The position numbers and the translations under genes are program-made. A DNA stretch of 64,000 nt, taken from Massilia sp. CFBP 13721 (GTDB taxonomy: Bacteria; Pseudomonadota; Gammaproteobacteria; Burkholderiales; Burkholderiaceae_D). Every line of letters begins with the position of its first letter. Position 1 is the first letter of the stretch. Of this stretch, positions 1 to 8,410 are shown one piece after another. The stretch is taken from positions 22,937-86,936 of the forward strand of contig NZ_JACYUY010000009.1 of assembly GCF_014842025.1 (NCBI RefSeq), written 5' to 3'. The notes under the pieces were generated by a model, which did no database searches, was not told the origin of the DNA, and was given only the letters and a program-made list of their open reading frames with translations.

Positions 1-707
1 GCGAGATCGGTGTCGCTCGCGAACTCGAGGGCCAGCGGGTTGGCGACCGCGCGCGTCATCAGCCAGGTGATGTCGCCGGCGCCGTGGTCGACGCTCCAGA
101 TCAGCGGGGCGCCGACGTCGCTTTGCGCGCCGGCCCAGTCGTTCATCAGGGCGTGTACGTAATTTTCCAGTCCCTCGTCCATGCGGAGGTCGAGCCGGCC
201 CACGCACAGCGACAGGTTCATCGCATACTGCACCGCCCACGGGACCTGGGCCGGCGACGCGTACAGGAGCAGGTAACGCGGAATCTGGCCGCGCCCGGTG
301 CCATACACGGGCGCGGTGGTCAGGATGTCCTGAAAGGTCCCGTCCTCGTAATAGCGGCGCAGGTAGAGCTGTCCGAGTTTGGGCGACCAGCGCAGCACGG
401 GCGCATTGCCCCGCGCGGCCAGCAGCGCGCGCAGCGGCTCGGGCGCGTCTTCCCCGCGCGCCTTCGCTGCTGCCGGTACCGCATCGTCGTCGGGCAGTAC
501 CAGCCCCCAGCCGACCCGCGGGTGGCGCCAGTTTTCGGGCGCGGGCGGCTCGTCCGGGCCGAGGAGATAGCCGAAATTGTACAAGTCACCGGGCTTGACA
601 TCCAGGCGCAGAGCGAAGGGCAAGGGGTTGCGCAGCGTTCCGAAGTTCCCGCAACCCGGGCTCCACCCGTTGATTTGCAGTTCCGCCGCAAAATCGATGG
701 TCGTCAT
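1..707 (-). CDS. C25 (gingipain)-like protein, 3' end outside window
   Basis: An open frame starts with ATG at 707 and runs to the window edge (235 codons seen). Its start overlaps the stop of the preceding CHAT gene (ATGA), so the two are translationally coupled. The visible part contains IPRYLLLYASPAQVPW, then a VGRLDL block, then DITWLMTRAVANPL. I recognise this pattern from bacterial gingipain-like (peptidase C25, caspase-clan) proteins. The catalytic His and Cys of that family lie further downstream and cannot be seen here, so activity cannot be judged. There is no signal peptide. It is the fourth gene of a leftward operon with a hydrolase and two CHAT-type proteins. The family call is moderate; the frame itself is secure from codon phase and coupling. 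Confidence 0.6.
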   Translation of the reverse strand, partial: MTTIDFAAELQINGWSPGCGNFGTLRNPLPFALRLDVKPGDLYNFGYLLGPDEPPAPENWRHPRVGWGLVLPDDDAVPAAAKARGEDAPEPLRALLAARGNAPVLRWSPKLGQLYLRRYYEDGTFQDILTTAPVYGTGRGQIPRYLLLYASPAQVPWAVQYAMNLSLCVGRLDLRMDEGLENYVHALMNDWAGAQSDVGAPLIWSVDHGAGDITWLMTRAVANPLALEFASDTDL

Positions 708-2038
708 GCGAAATTCCCCCATAGGTCGGGCCACAGGCTGCGGTCCACTTTCGGTTCGCTCGATTCGAGCAGGTTCCGCAATTGGTCGCGCAGCGGCTCC
801 GGGGTGTCGCTGGGCAGGCTGCGCAGCAGTCCCGAGACCGTCTCGATGCGCTCCTGGACCGCCGCCGGCGGCACGCGCACGATGCTCAAGCCCGTCGAAC
901 GCTGGTACATGACGGGAAGGCACCAGCGGCGGTAATTCTGGTCCGCCCCGTTCTGGGCCTCGACGTGCATGCAATGCCGCGCATCCGCGAGCGCCGGGCC
1001 GAGGTCGACCGCCGTGGCACGGGTCGCGGACGCCGCCTGCGCGGCATCGGCAACGATGCGCAGCGCGCGTCCGTAGAAGTGCCTGCTGAACAGCGTCGCG
1101 TCGCTTGAGTGAATCGGTTCGGCCATGCCGATGGTAACCGGGGCGCCGGTACGGGCCAGGCTCGCGGCCATCGAACCGAGACGCTGGATCGGATGGGCAC
1201 CGTCGCAACTGTTCAGGACGGTCAGCCAGGTGCTCGGCGCCAGGTTCTGGAGCATCGCCAGGCGGGTGATCGAGAGCGCGACCGAACCCTCCGCTTCATC
1301 GCCGACGTGGTCGGCGATCGTCGCGAACTGGAGCAGCCCCACGGTGTCTTTTATCAGTCCATGGCAGAAGCAATGCAGGATTTGCGGCGCCTGGTCGCGC
1401 AGCATCTGCTCCAGCGCCGCAGTGGTGGCCGGCATGGGCGCCACCTGCACACCGGGCAAATGGCCCGCGTCGATGTCGCCCTGGATCTCGTCGAGCAGGG
1501 CCATCTCGCCGACATAGGCGTGCAGCTCGAACCCGGGAAGCCGTGCCCGCGCCGCAGCGAAGGCGACGGCAATCGCCCTGAACTCGCCCCTGGCCTGTAC
1601 CCGCGCGGCGCTCAGCAAGGTGACCATGCGCACCCGCCCGTCGAAGCTGCGTGGCTGGGGCTGGCCGGCCAGTCCGCTCGGGATGATGCGCCGGACGCTG
1701 CAGAATCCCGTCAGTGCGAGGAACTGGGGCGCGGTGTAAAGCGTCTCCCATCGGAAGCGCTCGGCCTCGGCGGTAGCGATATCGAACTGAAAATTTGCAC
1801 TCGCAATGCCGACAGCGCCGAAGAACTGCCCCAGCTGCTGTTTCACCGCGCCATGGCGGTTCAGCGCCTGGACGAGTGCGCCGCCGTAGTCTTCCACTTC
1901 CTGCCGGCTGCCCATGCCGGGCAATTCCCCCAGCTCGAGCCGCTCGTAGTCGAGCATGCCGTCGATGGCGGTGTTGGCCTCGCGTAAGCGGAACATCAGG
2001 TTTCCCTGGCAGCCTGCAATTTCAATGGTCGCAAACAT
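704..2038 (-). CDS. CHAT-domain cysteine protease
   Basis: A 444-residue protein with a CHAT (caspase-like) domain in its C-terminal two thirds. The expected catalytic pair is present: His at 222/226 in LHCFCHG and Cys278 in VLNSCDGA. After these comes the usual block GAPVTIGMAEPIHSSDATLF and an FYGRAL helix. The N-terminal 150 residues match no domain I know. The start is well supported by GGGGAG just upstream of the ATG. The gene begins 8 nt after the stop of the pseudo-CHAT gene, and its stop overlaps the next start. CHAT proteases are known as cleavage-activated or target-cleaving effectors in bacterial immunity (for example Craspase TPR-CHAT and gasdermin-associated proteases). The substrate here is unknown and may be one of the operon partners. 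Confidence 0.8.
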   Translation of the reverse strand: MFATIEIAGCQGNLMFRLREANTAIDGMLDYERLELGELPGMGSRQEVEDYGGALVQALNRHGAVKQQLGQFFGAVGIASANFQFDIATAEAERFRWETLYTAPQFLALTGFCSVRRIIPSGLAGQPQPRSFDGRVRMVTLLSAARVQARGEFRAIAVAFAAARARLPGFELHAYVGEMALLDEIQGDIDAGHLPGVQVAPMPATTAALEQMLRDQAPQILHCFCHGLIKDTVGLLQFATIADHVGDEAEGSVALSITRLAMLQNLAPSTWLTVLNSCDGAHPIQRLGSMAASLARTGAPVTIGMAEPIHSSDATLFSRHFYGRALRIVADAAQAASATRATAVDLGPALADARHCMHVEAQNGADQNYRRWCLPVMYQRSTGLSIVRVPPAAVQERIETVSGLLRSLPSDTPEPLRDQLRNLLESSEPKVDRSLWPDLWGNFA

Positions 2039-2046
2039 GGTCTCCC

Positions 2047-3495
2047 CTACTTTTCAGGGCGATAGGCGGCAACAATGGCGCTTGCCTGATCCAGCAGCCT
2101 GGCCCTGGCCTCGTCGAAGCCGCTTGCGTTGACCTGCTCCCGAACGCGCGCGGACACCTGCGACAGCAGCACGTCGCCCGATTGGCGGCGGAGCTCGTCG
2201 AACACCTCCTTCTCGACGAAGCGCTGGGTCGCGGCAACCCAGCTCGACGACGTGTCCGGCACCGCGCCGCCGGCAGCAGAAAGCACTTTCGTGATCGTGC
2301 CCCTGAAGCGTTCCCCGGCCTGCGCCTGGGTTACCAGGCGTGCCGCCTGCGTGCCCGCCCGCAGCGCCGCAGCGCGCAGCGCGCTACGCTTGTTCAGCAA
2401 GAAATCCGGGTGGCAGTACAGGAAGCCATGCTCCAGGCGTGGCGCGGCGGTCGTTTCCGCGGTGTACAGCAGGCGTGTCGCCTCCCGTAGCGCCGCCGGA
2501 TTTTCCCGGCCGAGGTCGGAGAACAGCACGGCGCCATGCCATCGGTGCGCCAGGTCGTCCGCGACGTAGGCCATCGGCATGGCATACTCGAGCCGGGCCG
2601 GCACGAGGCTGGCCGACCATGCTCCCGCACGGTTGAGCAGTACCGCAAGGTCGTCCGCGCACAGGTCGACATCGCGCCGCATGTGCGGGCGCTCGCACGG
2701 GGAAGCCGAAAGACGGACACAGGCACCGGACTCATCGAACGCGGCACGCCCCAGGATGTGGATCGCATCGGCGCCGCGCCGCTCCATGGCCCCCAGTATC
2801 CAGTCGATCCAGGGCGCTATCGGCGACTCGCCGCGCCCCGCCGGCGTGGCCGGCGCCTGCGGCGGCGCGTGCAGCAGAATACGCGGATCGCGCCCGGCGT
2901 CCGCGGCAAGCGCCTGCTGCCATGGCGCGCTGGCAAACACGTGGACGCGGGTGCCGCTGCGGGTCGAGCCGGCCAGGATACTCGTGGCGAGCCGCTTCAG
3001 CCGGTTCGCAACGTCGATCCGGCCAGCATTTTCCGGCGGGTCCACGAGCACGATGTTCTCGAGCACGCCGGTGCGCTCGGCCGCGCGGTACGGAAAATCG
3101 GGCAGCCTCAGCACCGGCCTGCCCATCGCCTCGAACAGGCAAGCTTCCCAAGGCAACAGGCCCAGGTAGCCGCAGGGCCGCACCAGCCGCAGCCAGAGCG
3201 GCCCCATTGGCGCGGCAGGACCGATCTTCCGCAGGCCGGCGGCGAGCTCCTCCAGCAAGTTTGCCGGGACGCGGTAGTCCCCGCGCGCGCCGAAGTCCGC
3301 GAAAGGCCGTTGCAGTTCGACCGCGGCCGGCGCCGGCAGGTTCGCGTCCAGCCCTTCCACCGCGAGGGAGAGCTTGACCAGGTTGTCGCCGCGCCGGTAA
3401 GCGAGGGAGGCCGTCAGGACCAGCCTGCCCTGGCCTGCCCGCTTCTTCAGGGCGACACGCACGCGGTTCAGCACAGCGGAGCGGGCGTTGCGCAT
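2047..3495 (-). CDS. CHAT-like protein without catalytic dyad
   Basis: A 482-residue cytosolic protein. GYLGLLPWEACLF around residue 125 matches the LPWE motif that leads into CHAT domains. A later IHILGRA sits where active members have HxxxHG, so the second His is replaced by Arg. The segment that should carry the catalytic Cys reads ASLVPARLEYAMPMAYVADD and has no Cys. The fold therefore looks CHAT-like but proteolytically dead. The C-terminal 120 residues are charged and probably helical. The start ATG follows GAGG, 7 nt after the hydrolase stop, and the next gene starts 8 nt after this stop. A likely role is regulatory partner, scaffold or decoy substrate for the active CHAT protease encoded next. 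That role is inferred from gene order and the missing residues only. Confidence 0.55.
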   Translation of the reverse strand: MRNARSAVLNRVRVALKKRAGQGRLVLTASLAYRRGDNLVKLSLAVEGLDANLPAPAAVELQRPFADFGARGDYRVPANLLEELAAGLRKIGPAAPMGPLWLRLVRPCGYLGLLPWEACLFEAMGRPVLRLPDFPYRAAERTGVLENIVLVDPPENAGRIDVANRLKRLATSILAGSTRSGTRVHVFASAPWQQALAADAGRDPRILLHAPPQAPATPAGRGESPIAPWIDWILGAMERRGADAIHILGRAAFDESGACVRLSASPCERPHMRRDVDLCADDLAVLLNRAGAWSASLVPARLEYAMPMAYVADDLAHRWHGAVLFSDLGRENPAALREATRLLYTAETTAAPRLEHGFLYCHPDFLLNKRSALRAAALRAGTQAARLVTQAQAGERFRGTITKVLSAAGGAVPDTSSSWVAATQRFVEKEVFDELRRQSGDVLLSQVSARVREQVNASGFDEARARLLDQASAIVAAYRPEK

Positions 3496-3502
3496 GACCG
3501 CC

Positions 3503-4822
3503 TCAGGCCATGTGCAGTTGCAGGTACAGCAACCAGGCCGTCACCGGCTTGACGACGTCGCCATGTCCCATGATCTGCCCCTCGCTGCCGTCGAAGGCGA
3601 CGGGACTTCCGCCAGTCGGCAACTGCACCGTCATGCCGGGCTGCGGCAAGGGTCCACGCAGGTCCTCGCCCGCCCCGCGAGGGCCATAGCCGCCGAGGGC
3701 GGCATAGCGGCTCGGCGGCACGCCGGCCGGGGCGATGATGACGTCACCGAGGTCTTTCTTGCGGCGCAGGGCCAGGTGAAACATCTTGTGGAGGGCGGTG
3801 TCGTTGGCGCTGTAGGTCATCACCAGCGACTTCGCAACCCGTCCCGGAATCATGTGGTAGCCACCCGGTTCCTTGGTCTCCGGCAGTGTGGACGCGAACG
3901 CCAGGTGGGACACGGCCGGCTGCAGCAGCAGCATACTCCTGGCCTTGGCCACCGTATCCGCGCGCGCCAGTGCCGACAACATGACTTTGCAGCCGTACGA
4001 GTGGCCGACCAGGTGGACCGCGCTGCTGCGCTGGAGGATCTGTGCCAGCATCGGCGCCACGCCGCGCGCGCCGACCTTGCCTGCGCGGTCCTTCATCTGA
4101 TACACGGAAGCGACGCGCAGCGCCCAGCGCGGATCGAGGAAGCTGAGGACACCGGCCATGCCCGGCGTCCCGCCCGCCGGACCGTCGATGCTGCCTCCCT
4201 CCGGCAGGATGTCGTCGTCGCCGCCGGTCGGCGCATCCGTGCGCTGCACGGCGTCGAAGGCCGCGAACAGGTCGCCCGGGCCGGGGGCCGCGCCGTCTTC
4301 CACGGCGTCGTCCATCGGCTCTGCCTGGCGCATCAGCGAGCCGCTGAGCAGCACCGCCAGTTCCTGCGCGCCGGCCTCGTCCAGCCGCGGCGTTTGCATC
4401 AGTTCGTAGAAGCGCGCCCGCCCGGCCGGATCCAGGCTGCTCGCCAGGCCGCTGGCGTAGCTCTGCTCGGCATCGGTGCCTGCCAGTCCGGGCGTCGAGG
4501 CGATGCTCATGCCCTCGTCGAACGACAGCCAGATGCTTGGCCAGATTACCCCGACGAACAAGGGCTTCACGCTGCTGTGTTGTGCCGCAAGATGCTTTTC
4601 CAGTTCCTTCAACAAGCCGCTGTAGCGCTCCGTGGCCTGGTCGAAGTCGTTGTTCCAGCCGTGCGAGAAAACGATGACAGGTTTGTCCGGCACGGCTTCC
4701 AGGCGCTCGAGCAATGCCTCCCGGGTCTTGGGCGAGACACAGTCGCCATGCTTGTCGAATTTGATCAGCCAAGTTTCGGTGTCGACTCCGAGATCAACTG
4801 CGCCCTGCGACGATGCTGGCAT
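3503..4822 (-). CDS. Alpha/beta hydrolase, first gene of CHAT operon
   Basis: A 439-residue predicted serine hydrolase. VIVFSHGWNNDF near residue 50 gives the oxyanion-loop HG motif, and VHLVGHSYGCKVMLSAL near residue 275 gives the GxSxG nucleophile elbow. An acidic, low-complexity linker lies between them. HGD near residue 423 could supply the catalytic His. It resembles DUF900-like alpha/beta hydrolases. There is no signal peptide, so it is probably cytosolic. The start is secure: AAGGAG lies 7 nt upstream of the ATG. It is the first gene of the leftward four-gene operon, and the AT-rich 120 nt upstream presumably hold its promoter. Lipase-like hydrolases occur as membrane- or nucleotide-attacking effectors in several immune systems, but nothing here fixes the substrate. 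Confidence 0.7.
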   Translation of the reverse strand: MPASSQGAVDLGVDTETWLIKFDKHGDCVSPKTREALLERLEAVPDKPVIVFSHGWNNDFDQATERYSGLLKELEKHLAAQHSSVKPLFVGVIWPSIWLSFDEGMSIASTPGLAGTDAEQSYASGLASSLDPAGRARFYELMQTPRLDEAGAQELAVLLSGSLMRQAEPMDDAVEDGAAPGPGDLFAAFDAVQRTDAPTGGDDDILPEGGSIDGPAGGTPGMAGVLSFLDPRWALRVASVYQMKDRAGKVGARGVAPMLAQILQRSSAVHLVGHSYGCKVMLSALARADTVAKARSMLLLQPAVSHLAFASTLPETKEPGGYHMIPGRVAKSLVMTYSANDTALHKMFHLALRRKKDLGDVIIAPAGVPPSRYAALGGYGPRGAGEDLRGPLPQPGMTVQLPTGGSPVAFDGSEGQIMGHGDVVKPVTAWLLYLQLHMA

Positions 4823-5092
4823 TTGCGTCTCCTTAATATGATCACAACTGGATGGGCCAAATTGCTGATGCAGATTAATAACGAAAAGCTAATTTTGATC
4901 CTACGCCCGCAGAAAGCGCTTGTCACTCAAAATTGAAGACCTCGCTTCCGGCCTGTGCGAACATACAACGGACCCGGAACCGCCCGACTGCGGGTCTTGT
5001 CGGCGCCGACACTGTGGCACGATCACCCCCGGTGCACGGGCAAGGCGCAACGCTCGGAGGTACACTTTTTCGAGAGGCAGACGGAGCACTCC

Positions 5093-5466
5093 ATGAGCCG
5101 GATCACCCACCGCGCCGGCGCCCGAACTCATGCCTTGGTCGTCCGCAAGCGCCGCGTTGTCACGCGTTTCCGGTACACGATCGGCCTGTCCGCCACGCTC
5201 TCGACCCGCCTGCAGCCGAACCACCCCACGGACGACCCGTCGGGCATTGCGGCCAACCTGTTCGACGGCCTGATGACCAGGGCCTGGGCCAGCAAACCTG
5301 CGAGGTGCGCGCCTACGGGGTGGCCCGCGCCTTCCAACCGTTGCTGGTCAATTCCGTGGTCGGCCTCATGGGACCGGAATACCTGTACGACGGCAAGCAG
5401 ATCGCCCGCGCCGGCCTCGAAGACCACTTCTGCGCCAAGCTGCTCGACCTGCCGATGGCGGAGTGA
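5093..5466 (+). pseudogene. Frameshifted gene remnant of unknown family
   Basis: Two overlapping frames each show G/C-rich third positions over part of this stretch. The first starts with ATG at 5093 (CGGAG upstream) and looks coding up to about 5285. The coding signal then moves to the frame that ends with TGA at 5466, whose C-terminus reads VNSVVGLMGPEYLYDGKQIA. A single-base loss near 5283-5293 would join them into a protein of about 124 residues. I do not recognise the family. It may be a true pseudogene or a base-call error. Apart from the leader of the minus-strand hydrolase gene, I see nothing definite in 4823-5092. Confidence 0.35.
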
Positions 5467-5481
5467 GGCGTCCTGTGTAGT

Positions 5482-6465
5482 CTAGTGCTCGCGCACCAGC
5501 TTGAACTGCCTGGCCTGGCGGCCGTAGCCGGCCACCGCATCTTTCACATAGCGGTTGAGCGCATCGCCGGTCAGCGAAAACGGGTACAGCCCGGCCTGGG
5601 CGCGCATTTCCGCGAAGCCGGGGCGCGACTCCATGCGCGCAAAGGCGGCGACCCAGCGCCGGTAATCGGCCGCCGGCACGCCCGGCCCCATCCAGAGCCC
5701 GCGAATCACAGGCCAGACGACGTCGTAGCCCTGCTCGCGCGCGGTCGGGACAGCGGCCAGTTCGCCCGGCAGGCGCCGTTCGGACAGCACCGCCAGCACC
5801 CGCACCTTGCCGCGCCCGGCGTGCAGCAGGGCTTCGGAGGTGTCGCCCGAGACTGCCTGCACGTGGCCGGCCGCCATCGCGATGAACTGCTCGCCGCCGC
5901 CTTCGAGCGCCACGAAGCGCAGCTTGCGCGGGTCGATGCCGGCCAGGCGCGCCAGCAGCGCCATCTTGATCCAGTCCTGGCTGCCGACGGTGCCGGACAT
6001 ACCGATCAGGACGCGGCGCGGATCGTCGCGCAACGCCTTGACCAGGTCGCCCAGCGTGCGGTAGGGGGAGTCGGCCGGCACGGCGATCATGCCGTAGTCG
6101 GCGCCAAAGGCCGCAACCCAGCGCACGTCGTCGACCTCGGCCTTGCCGAACTTGCCGAGCGCCAGGTTCAGCACCGAACCGCCGGAAAACGCCACCAGGG
6201 TGTTCGGCTCGCTGCGGCGCTGCGACACCAGCGTATGCCATGCCACCGCGCCGACGCCGCCCGGCAGGTAGCTCAGCTTCAGCTCGGGCGCGCCGGGGCT
6301 GTCGTGCAGCGCCTTTTGCGCCAGCTTGCAAGTCAGGTCCATGGCGCCGCCCGGCTTGGACGGAATCAGGCATTCGGCCGTGCGCGGCTGGTCCGCGCCG
6401 GCTCGCGCTGGCAGCACAAGCGGCAGCGCTGCCACGGCAAGCAGGATGAGGGGAAGTCGTTTCAT
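5482..6465 (-). CDS. tctC: TctC/Bug tricarboxylate-binding periplasmic protein
   Basis: A 327-residue protein with an N-terminal signal peptide (MKRLPLILLAVAALPLVLP, cleavage probably after ARAGA). The mature part has the Bug/TctC pattern: IPSKPGGAMDLTCKLA, LSYLPGGVGAVAW, an SGTVGSQDW substrate loop, and the closing segment after SGDTSEALL. The family captures citrate and related carboxylates in the periplasm and hands them to TctAB. In Bordetella the homologue BctC also signals to the sensor kinase BctE. The start at 6465 is chosen because the signal peptide begins there; two in-frame ATGs lie 9-12 nt upstream and no strong ribosome-binding site decides between them. The gene lies 38 nt behind the porin gene, probably in one transcript. 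No tctA or tctB is adjacent. Confidence 0.85.
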   Translation of the reverse strand: MKRLPLILLAVAALPLVLPARAGADQPRTAECLIPSKPGGAMDLTCKLAQKALHDSPGAPELKLSYLPGGVGAVAWHTLVSQRRSEPNTLVAFSGGSVLNLALGKFGKAEVDDVRWVAAFGADYGMIAVPADSPYRTLGDLVKALRDDPRRVLIGMSGTVGSQDWIKMALLARLAGIDPRKLRFVALEGGGEQFIAMAAGHVQAVSGDTSEALLHAGRGKVRVLAVLSERRLPGELAAVPTAREQGYDVVWPVIRGLWMGPGVPAADYRRWVAAFARMESRPGFAEMRAQAGLYPFSLTGDALNRYVKDAVAGYGRQARQFKLVREH

Positions 6466-6503
6466 GGCGCCCATCATAGCGCCACGACGGCCCATTTGCA
6501 GCG

Positions 6504-7562
6504 TCAGAAGCGGCGCTGAATGCCCGCCGTGACGCCGCTTTGCGTGGTGCCGGTGCCCGCATCGTCGCGCGACAGGCCGACGAGCTGGCCGTCGTCCGCG
6601 CGCGCATGCGCCGCCGACAGGTAGAGGTCGGTGCGCTTGGACAGGGCCAGCATGGCGCGTACGACCAGCATGGTCGGGTCGGCATCCTGGCCGGCCGGGC
6701 GCTCCTTTGTATTGATATGGTAGGCCGCGCCGGTAAGGGTCACGGGGCCGATCGTGCGGGTGATCCCGCCCCAGTACGTGTCGCCGCGCAGGTCGGCGGT
6801 CGCTGCCTGGCCGGACGCCAGCTTGTAGCCGCGCATGCCGGCGCTGTAGCGCCAGGGGCCGTGCTTGTAGTCGGCGCCGAGGTGGAAAGCCGTGGTCCTG
6901 GCGCGCACGCCGCCGGCCGCGGGCGGGCTGCCGTTGACCTGTTCCCATGCCGCCATCAGGCCCAGGCCGCCGCCGAACCAGGAGCCGCCCAGCGCCAGCT
7001 TGCGCCCGTCCGCCGTGCCGCCGCCCTGCTCGCCCAGGCCGACCGTCGCGCCGTAGGTGAAACCGCCGCTCGTGCCCTTGTACTTGACGAGGTTGTCGAA
7101 GGACGTCGTCATGCCGTATTTCGACGGTCCGGTGGCGCCGCCGCTGGTGGCCCAGGAATAATGCGGGGCGAAACCCAGCGGGTCGAACTTGATTACCAGG
7201 TCATAGGTCGTGGTGAAGGAGCGGCCGATGACCAGGCGTCCGAAATCGCCTTCCAGGCCCACCCAGGCCTGGCGCTTGAACAGGGCGCCGTCGGCGGCGC
7301 CGCTATCTATCAGGATGCCGCCTTCCAGGTTGAACACCGCCTTCAGGCCGCCGCCCAGGTCTTCGCTGCCGCGCACGCCCCAGCGCGAGGTGTTCTTGCC
7401 GCCCGAGACCACGCGCACCAGGCCGCCGCCATCGGCGCCCGCATGGTTGACGGCTTCGACGCCGGCGTCGACCAGGCCATATAGTTGGACGCTGTCCTGG
7501 GCGCGCGCGCTCGTGTGGGAAAGCGCTGCCAGGGCGGCGAGCGCGAGAATCGATTGCTTCAT
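6504..7562 (-). CDS. Gram-negative trimeric porin
   Basis: A 352-residue outer-membrane porin of the betaproteobacterial OmpC/Omp32-like family. It has a signal peptide (MKQSILALAALAALSHTSA, then RAQ), then SVQLYGLVDAGVEAV as first beta strand. Further porin landmarks are SRWGVRGSEDLGGGLKAVFNLE and QAWVGLEGDFGRLVIGR, with a terminal Phe in AGIQRRF as the outer-membrane assembly signal. The start is fixed by GGAG 6 nt before ATG 7562 and by the signal peptide. It leads the porin-tctC transcript and is divergent from tctD. A TctD-type direct-repeat operator and a TATAGT -10 box sit 50-80 nt upstream, so the porin is probably induced together with carboxylate uptake. It likely provides the outer-membrane route for the carboxylate. 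Confidence 0.9.
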   Translation of the reverse strand: MKQSILALAALAALSHTSARAQDSVQLYGLVDAGVEAVNHAGADGGGLVRVVSGGKNTSRWGVRGSEDLGGGLKAVFNLEGGILIDSGAADGALFKRQAWVGLEGDFGRLVIGRSFTTTYDLVIKFDPLGFAPHYSWATSGGATGPSKYGMTTSFDNLVKYKGTSGGFTYGATVGLGEQGGGTADGRKLALGGSWFGGGLGLMAAWEQVNGSPPAAGGVRARTTAFHLGADYKHGPWRYSAGMRGYKLASGQAATADLRGDTYWGGITRTIGPVTLTGAAYHINTKERPAGQDADPTMLVVRAMLALSKRTDLYLSAAHARADDGQLVGLSRDDAGTGTTQSGVTAGIQRRF

Positions 7563-7610
7563 GCTGTCTCCGTGCGTTGTCATTGTTATCGAACTGCTCT
7601 GTTTGCGGCG

Positions 7611-7644
7611 ACTATATGCATGGGCAGCTTTCAATTCGCTTTCA
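7611..7644 (-). promoter_or_regulatory. Probable TctD operator and promoter of porin-tctC
   Basis: Read on the minus strand: TGAAAGC, 4 nt, TGAAAGC (7644-7627), 10 nt, then TATAGT (7616-7611). The two heptamers are 11 bp apart, which is typical for tandem OmpR-family sites, and the second overlaps the -35 position. The same arrangement with the same spacing occurs before citM at 9872-9905, where 16 of 18 operator bases agree. Binding by TctD is inferred from proximity. Confidence 0.6.
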
Positions 7645-7667
7645 GCCATGCCCGGAATCGACCAACC

Positions 7668-7697
7668 TTCACGCAAGGTGGCCTTTGCGCTTACACT
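7668..7697 (+). promoter_or_regulatory. Candidate promoter of tctD giving a leaderless mRNA
   Basis: TTCACG at 7668-7673 and TACACT at 7692-7697, separated by 18 nt, form a plausible sigma-70 promoter. Position +1 would fall on or beside the ATG at 7704. No Shine-Dalgarno sequence precedes that ATG, which fits a leaderless transcript. Confidence 0.35.
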
Positions 7698-7703
7698 GGC
7701 GCG

Positions 7704-8399
7704 ATGAGAATCCTGTTAGTCGAAGACCACGTCGAACTGTCGCACTGGGTGTCGAAAGCCCTGCGCGACGCCCACCTCACCGTCGAATGCGCGGCCACCG
7801 GCGCCGACGCCGACGCCCTGCTGCACACCCAGGACTACGCCCTGGTGATCCTCGACCTGACCCTGCCCAAGATGGATGGGCTGGACGTGCTGCGGCGCCT
7901 GCGCGCCCGTGGCGGCGCGCGCGGCGGCACGCCGGTGCTGATCCTGACGGCGCGCGGCGGCCTGGAAGAGCGGGTGCAGGGACTGAACCTGGGCGCCGAC
8001 GACTACCTGGCCAAGCCGTTCGAGCTGGCCGAGCTCGAGGCGCGGGTGAAAGCGCTGCTGCGCCGGCGCGGCGGCGCCAGCGAGACGCTGGTGCACCGCT
8101 GCGGCCAGCTCAGCTTCGATACCGTGTCGCGCATGTTTACCTATTGCGGCGAGCCGCTGGCGCTGACGCCGCGCGAGCACGCGGTACTCGAAGCGCTGAT
8201 CGCCCGTCCGGGCCGCGCAATGTCGAAAGAAAAGCTGTTCGACGAAGTGTTCGCCCTGAACGACGACGTCAACCTCGACGCCATCGAACTGTATATCCAC
8301 CGCGTGCGCAAGAAGCTCGAACGCCGTCCCGACGGCGGCGCCGCGATCGTGACCCTGCGCGGGATCGGTTACCTGATGCAGGAACGCCCGGCGTCCTGA
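7704..8399 (+). CDS. tctD: TctD-type OmpR-family response regulator
   Basis: A 231-residue response regulator. The receiver starts MRILLVEDHVEL with acidic residues at 7-8, phospho-acceptor Asp51 in VILDLTLPKMDG, Thr in LTARG and Lys in YLAKPFEL. The OmpR winged helix follows, with YIHRVRKKLE as recognition helix and TLRGIGYLM as wing. It pairs with the kinase gene that starts 11 nt downstream. Its neighbours (TctC protein, porin, CitMHS transporter) point to tri- or dicarboxylate sensing. The start is taken at the ATG where the receiver begins; no Shine-Dalgarno is visible and the transcript may be leaderless. The 11-bp-spaced heptamers before the porin and citM are its likely targets. Confidence 0.88.
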   Translation: MRILLVEDHVELSHWVSKALRDAHLTVECAATGADADALLHTQDYALVILDLTLPKMDGLDVLRRLRARGGARGGTPVLILTARGGLEERVQGLNLGADDYLAKPFELAELEARVKALLRRRGGASETLVHRCGQLSFDTVSRMFTYCGEPLALTPREHAVLEALIARPGRAMSKEKLFDEVFALNDDVNLDAIELYIHRVRKKLERRPDGGAAIVTLRGIGYLMQERPAS

Positions 8400-8410
8400 G
8401 CGCCGCCGCC

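Noticed and set aside
704..1987. Plus-strand open frames opposite the CHAT gene
   Set aside because: Composition typical of shadow frames; the minus-strand frame has the CHAT dyad, good ribosome-binding sites and operon spacing.
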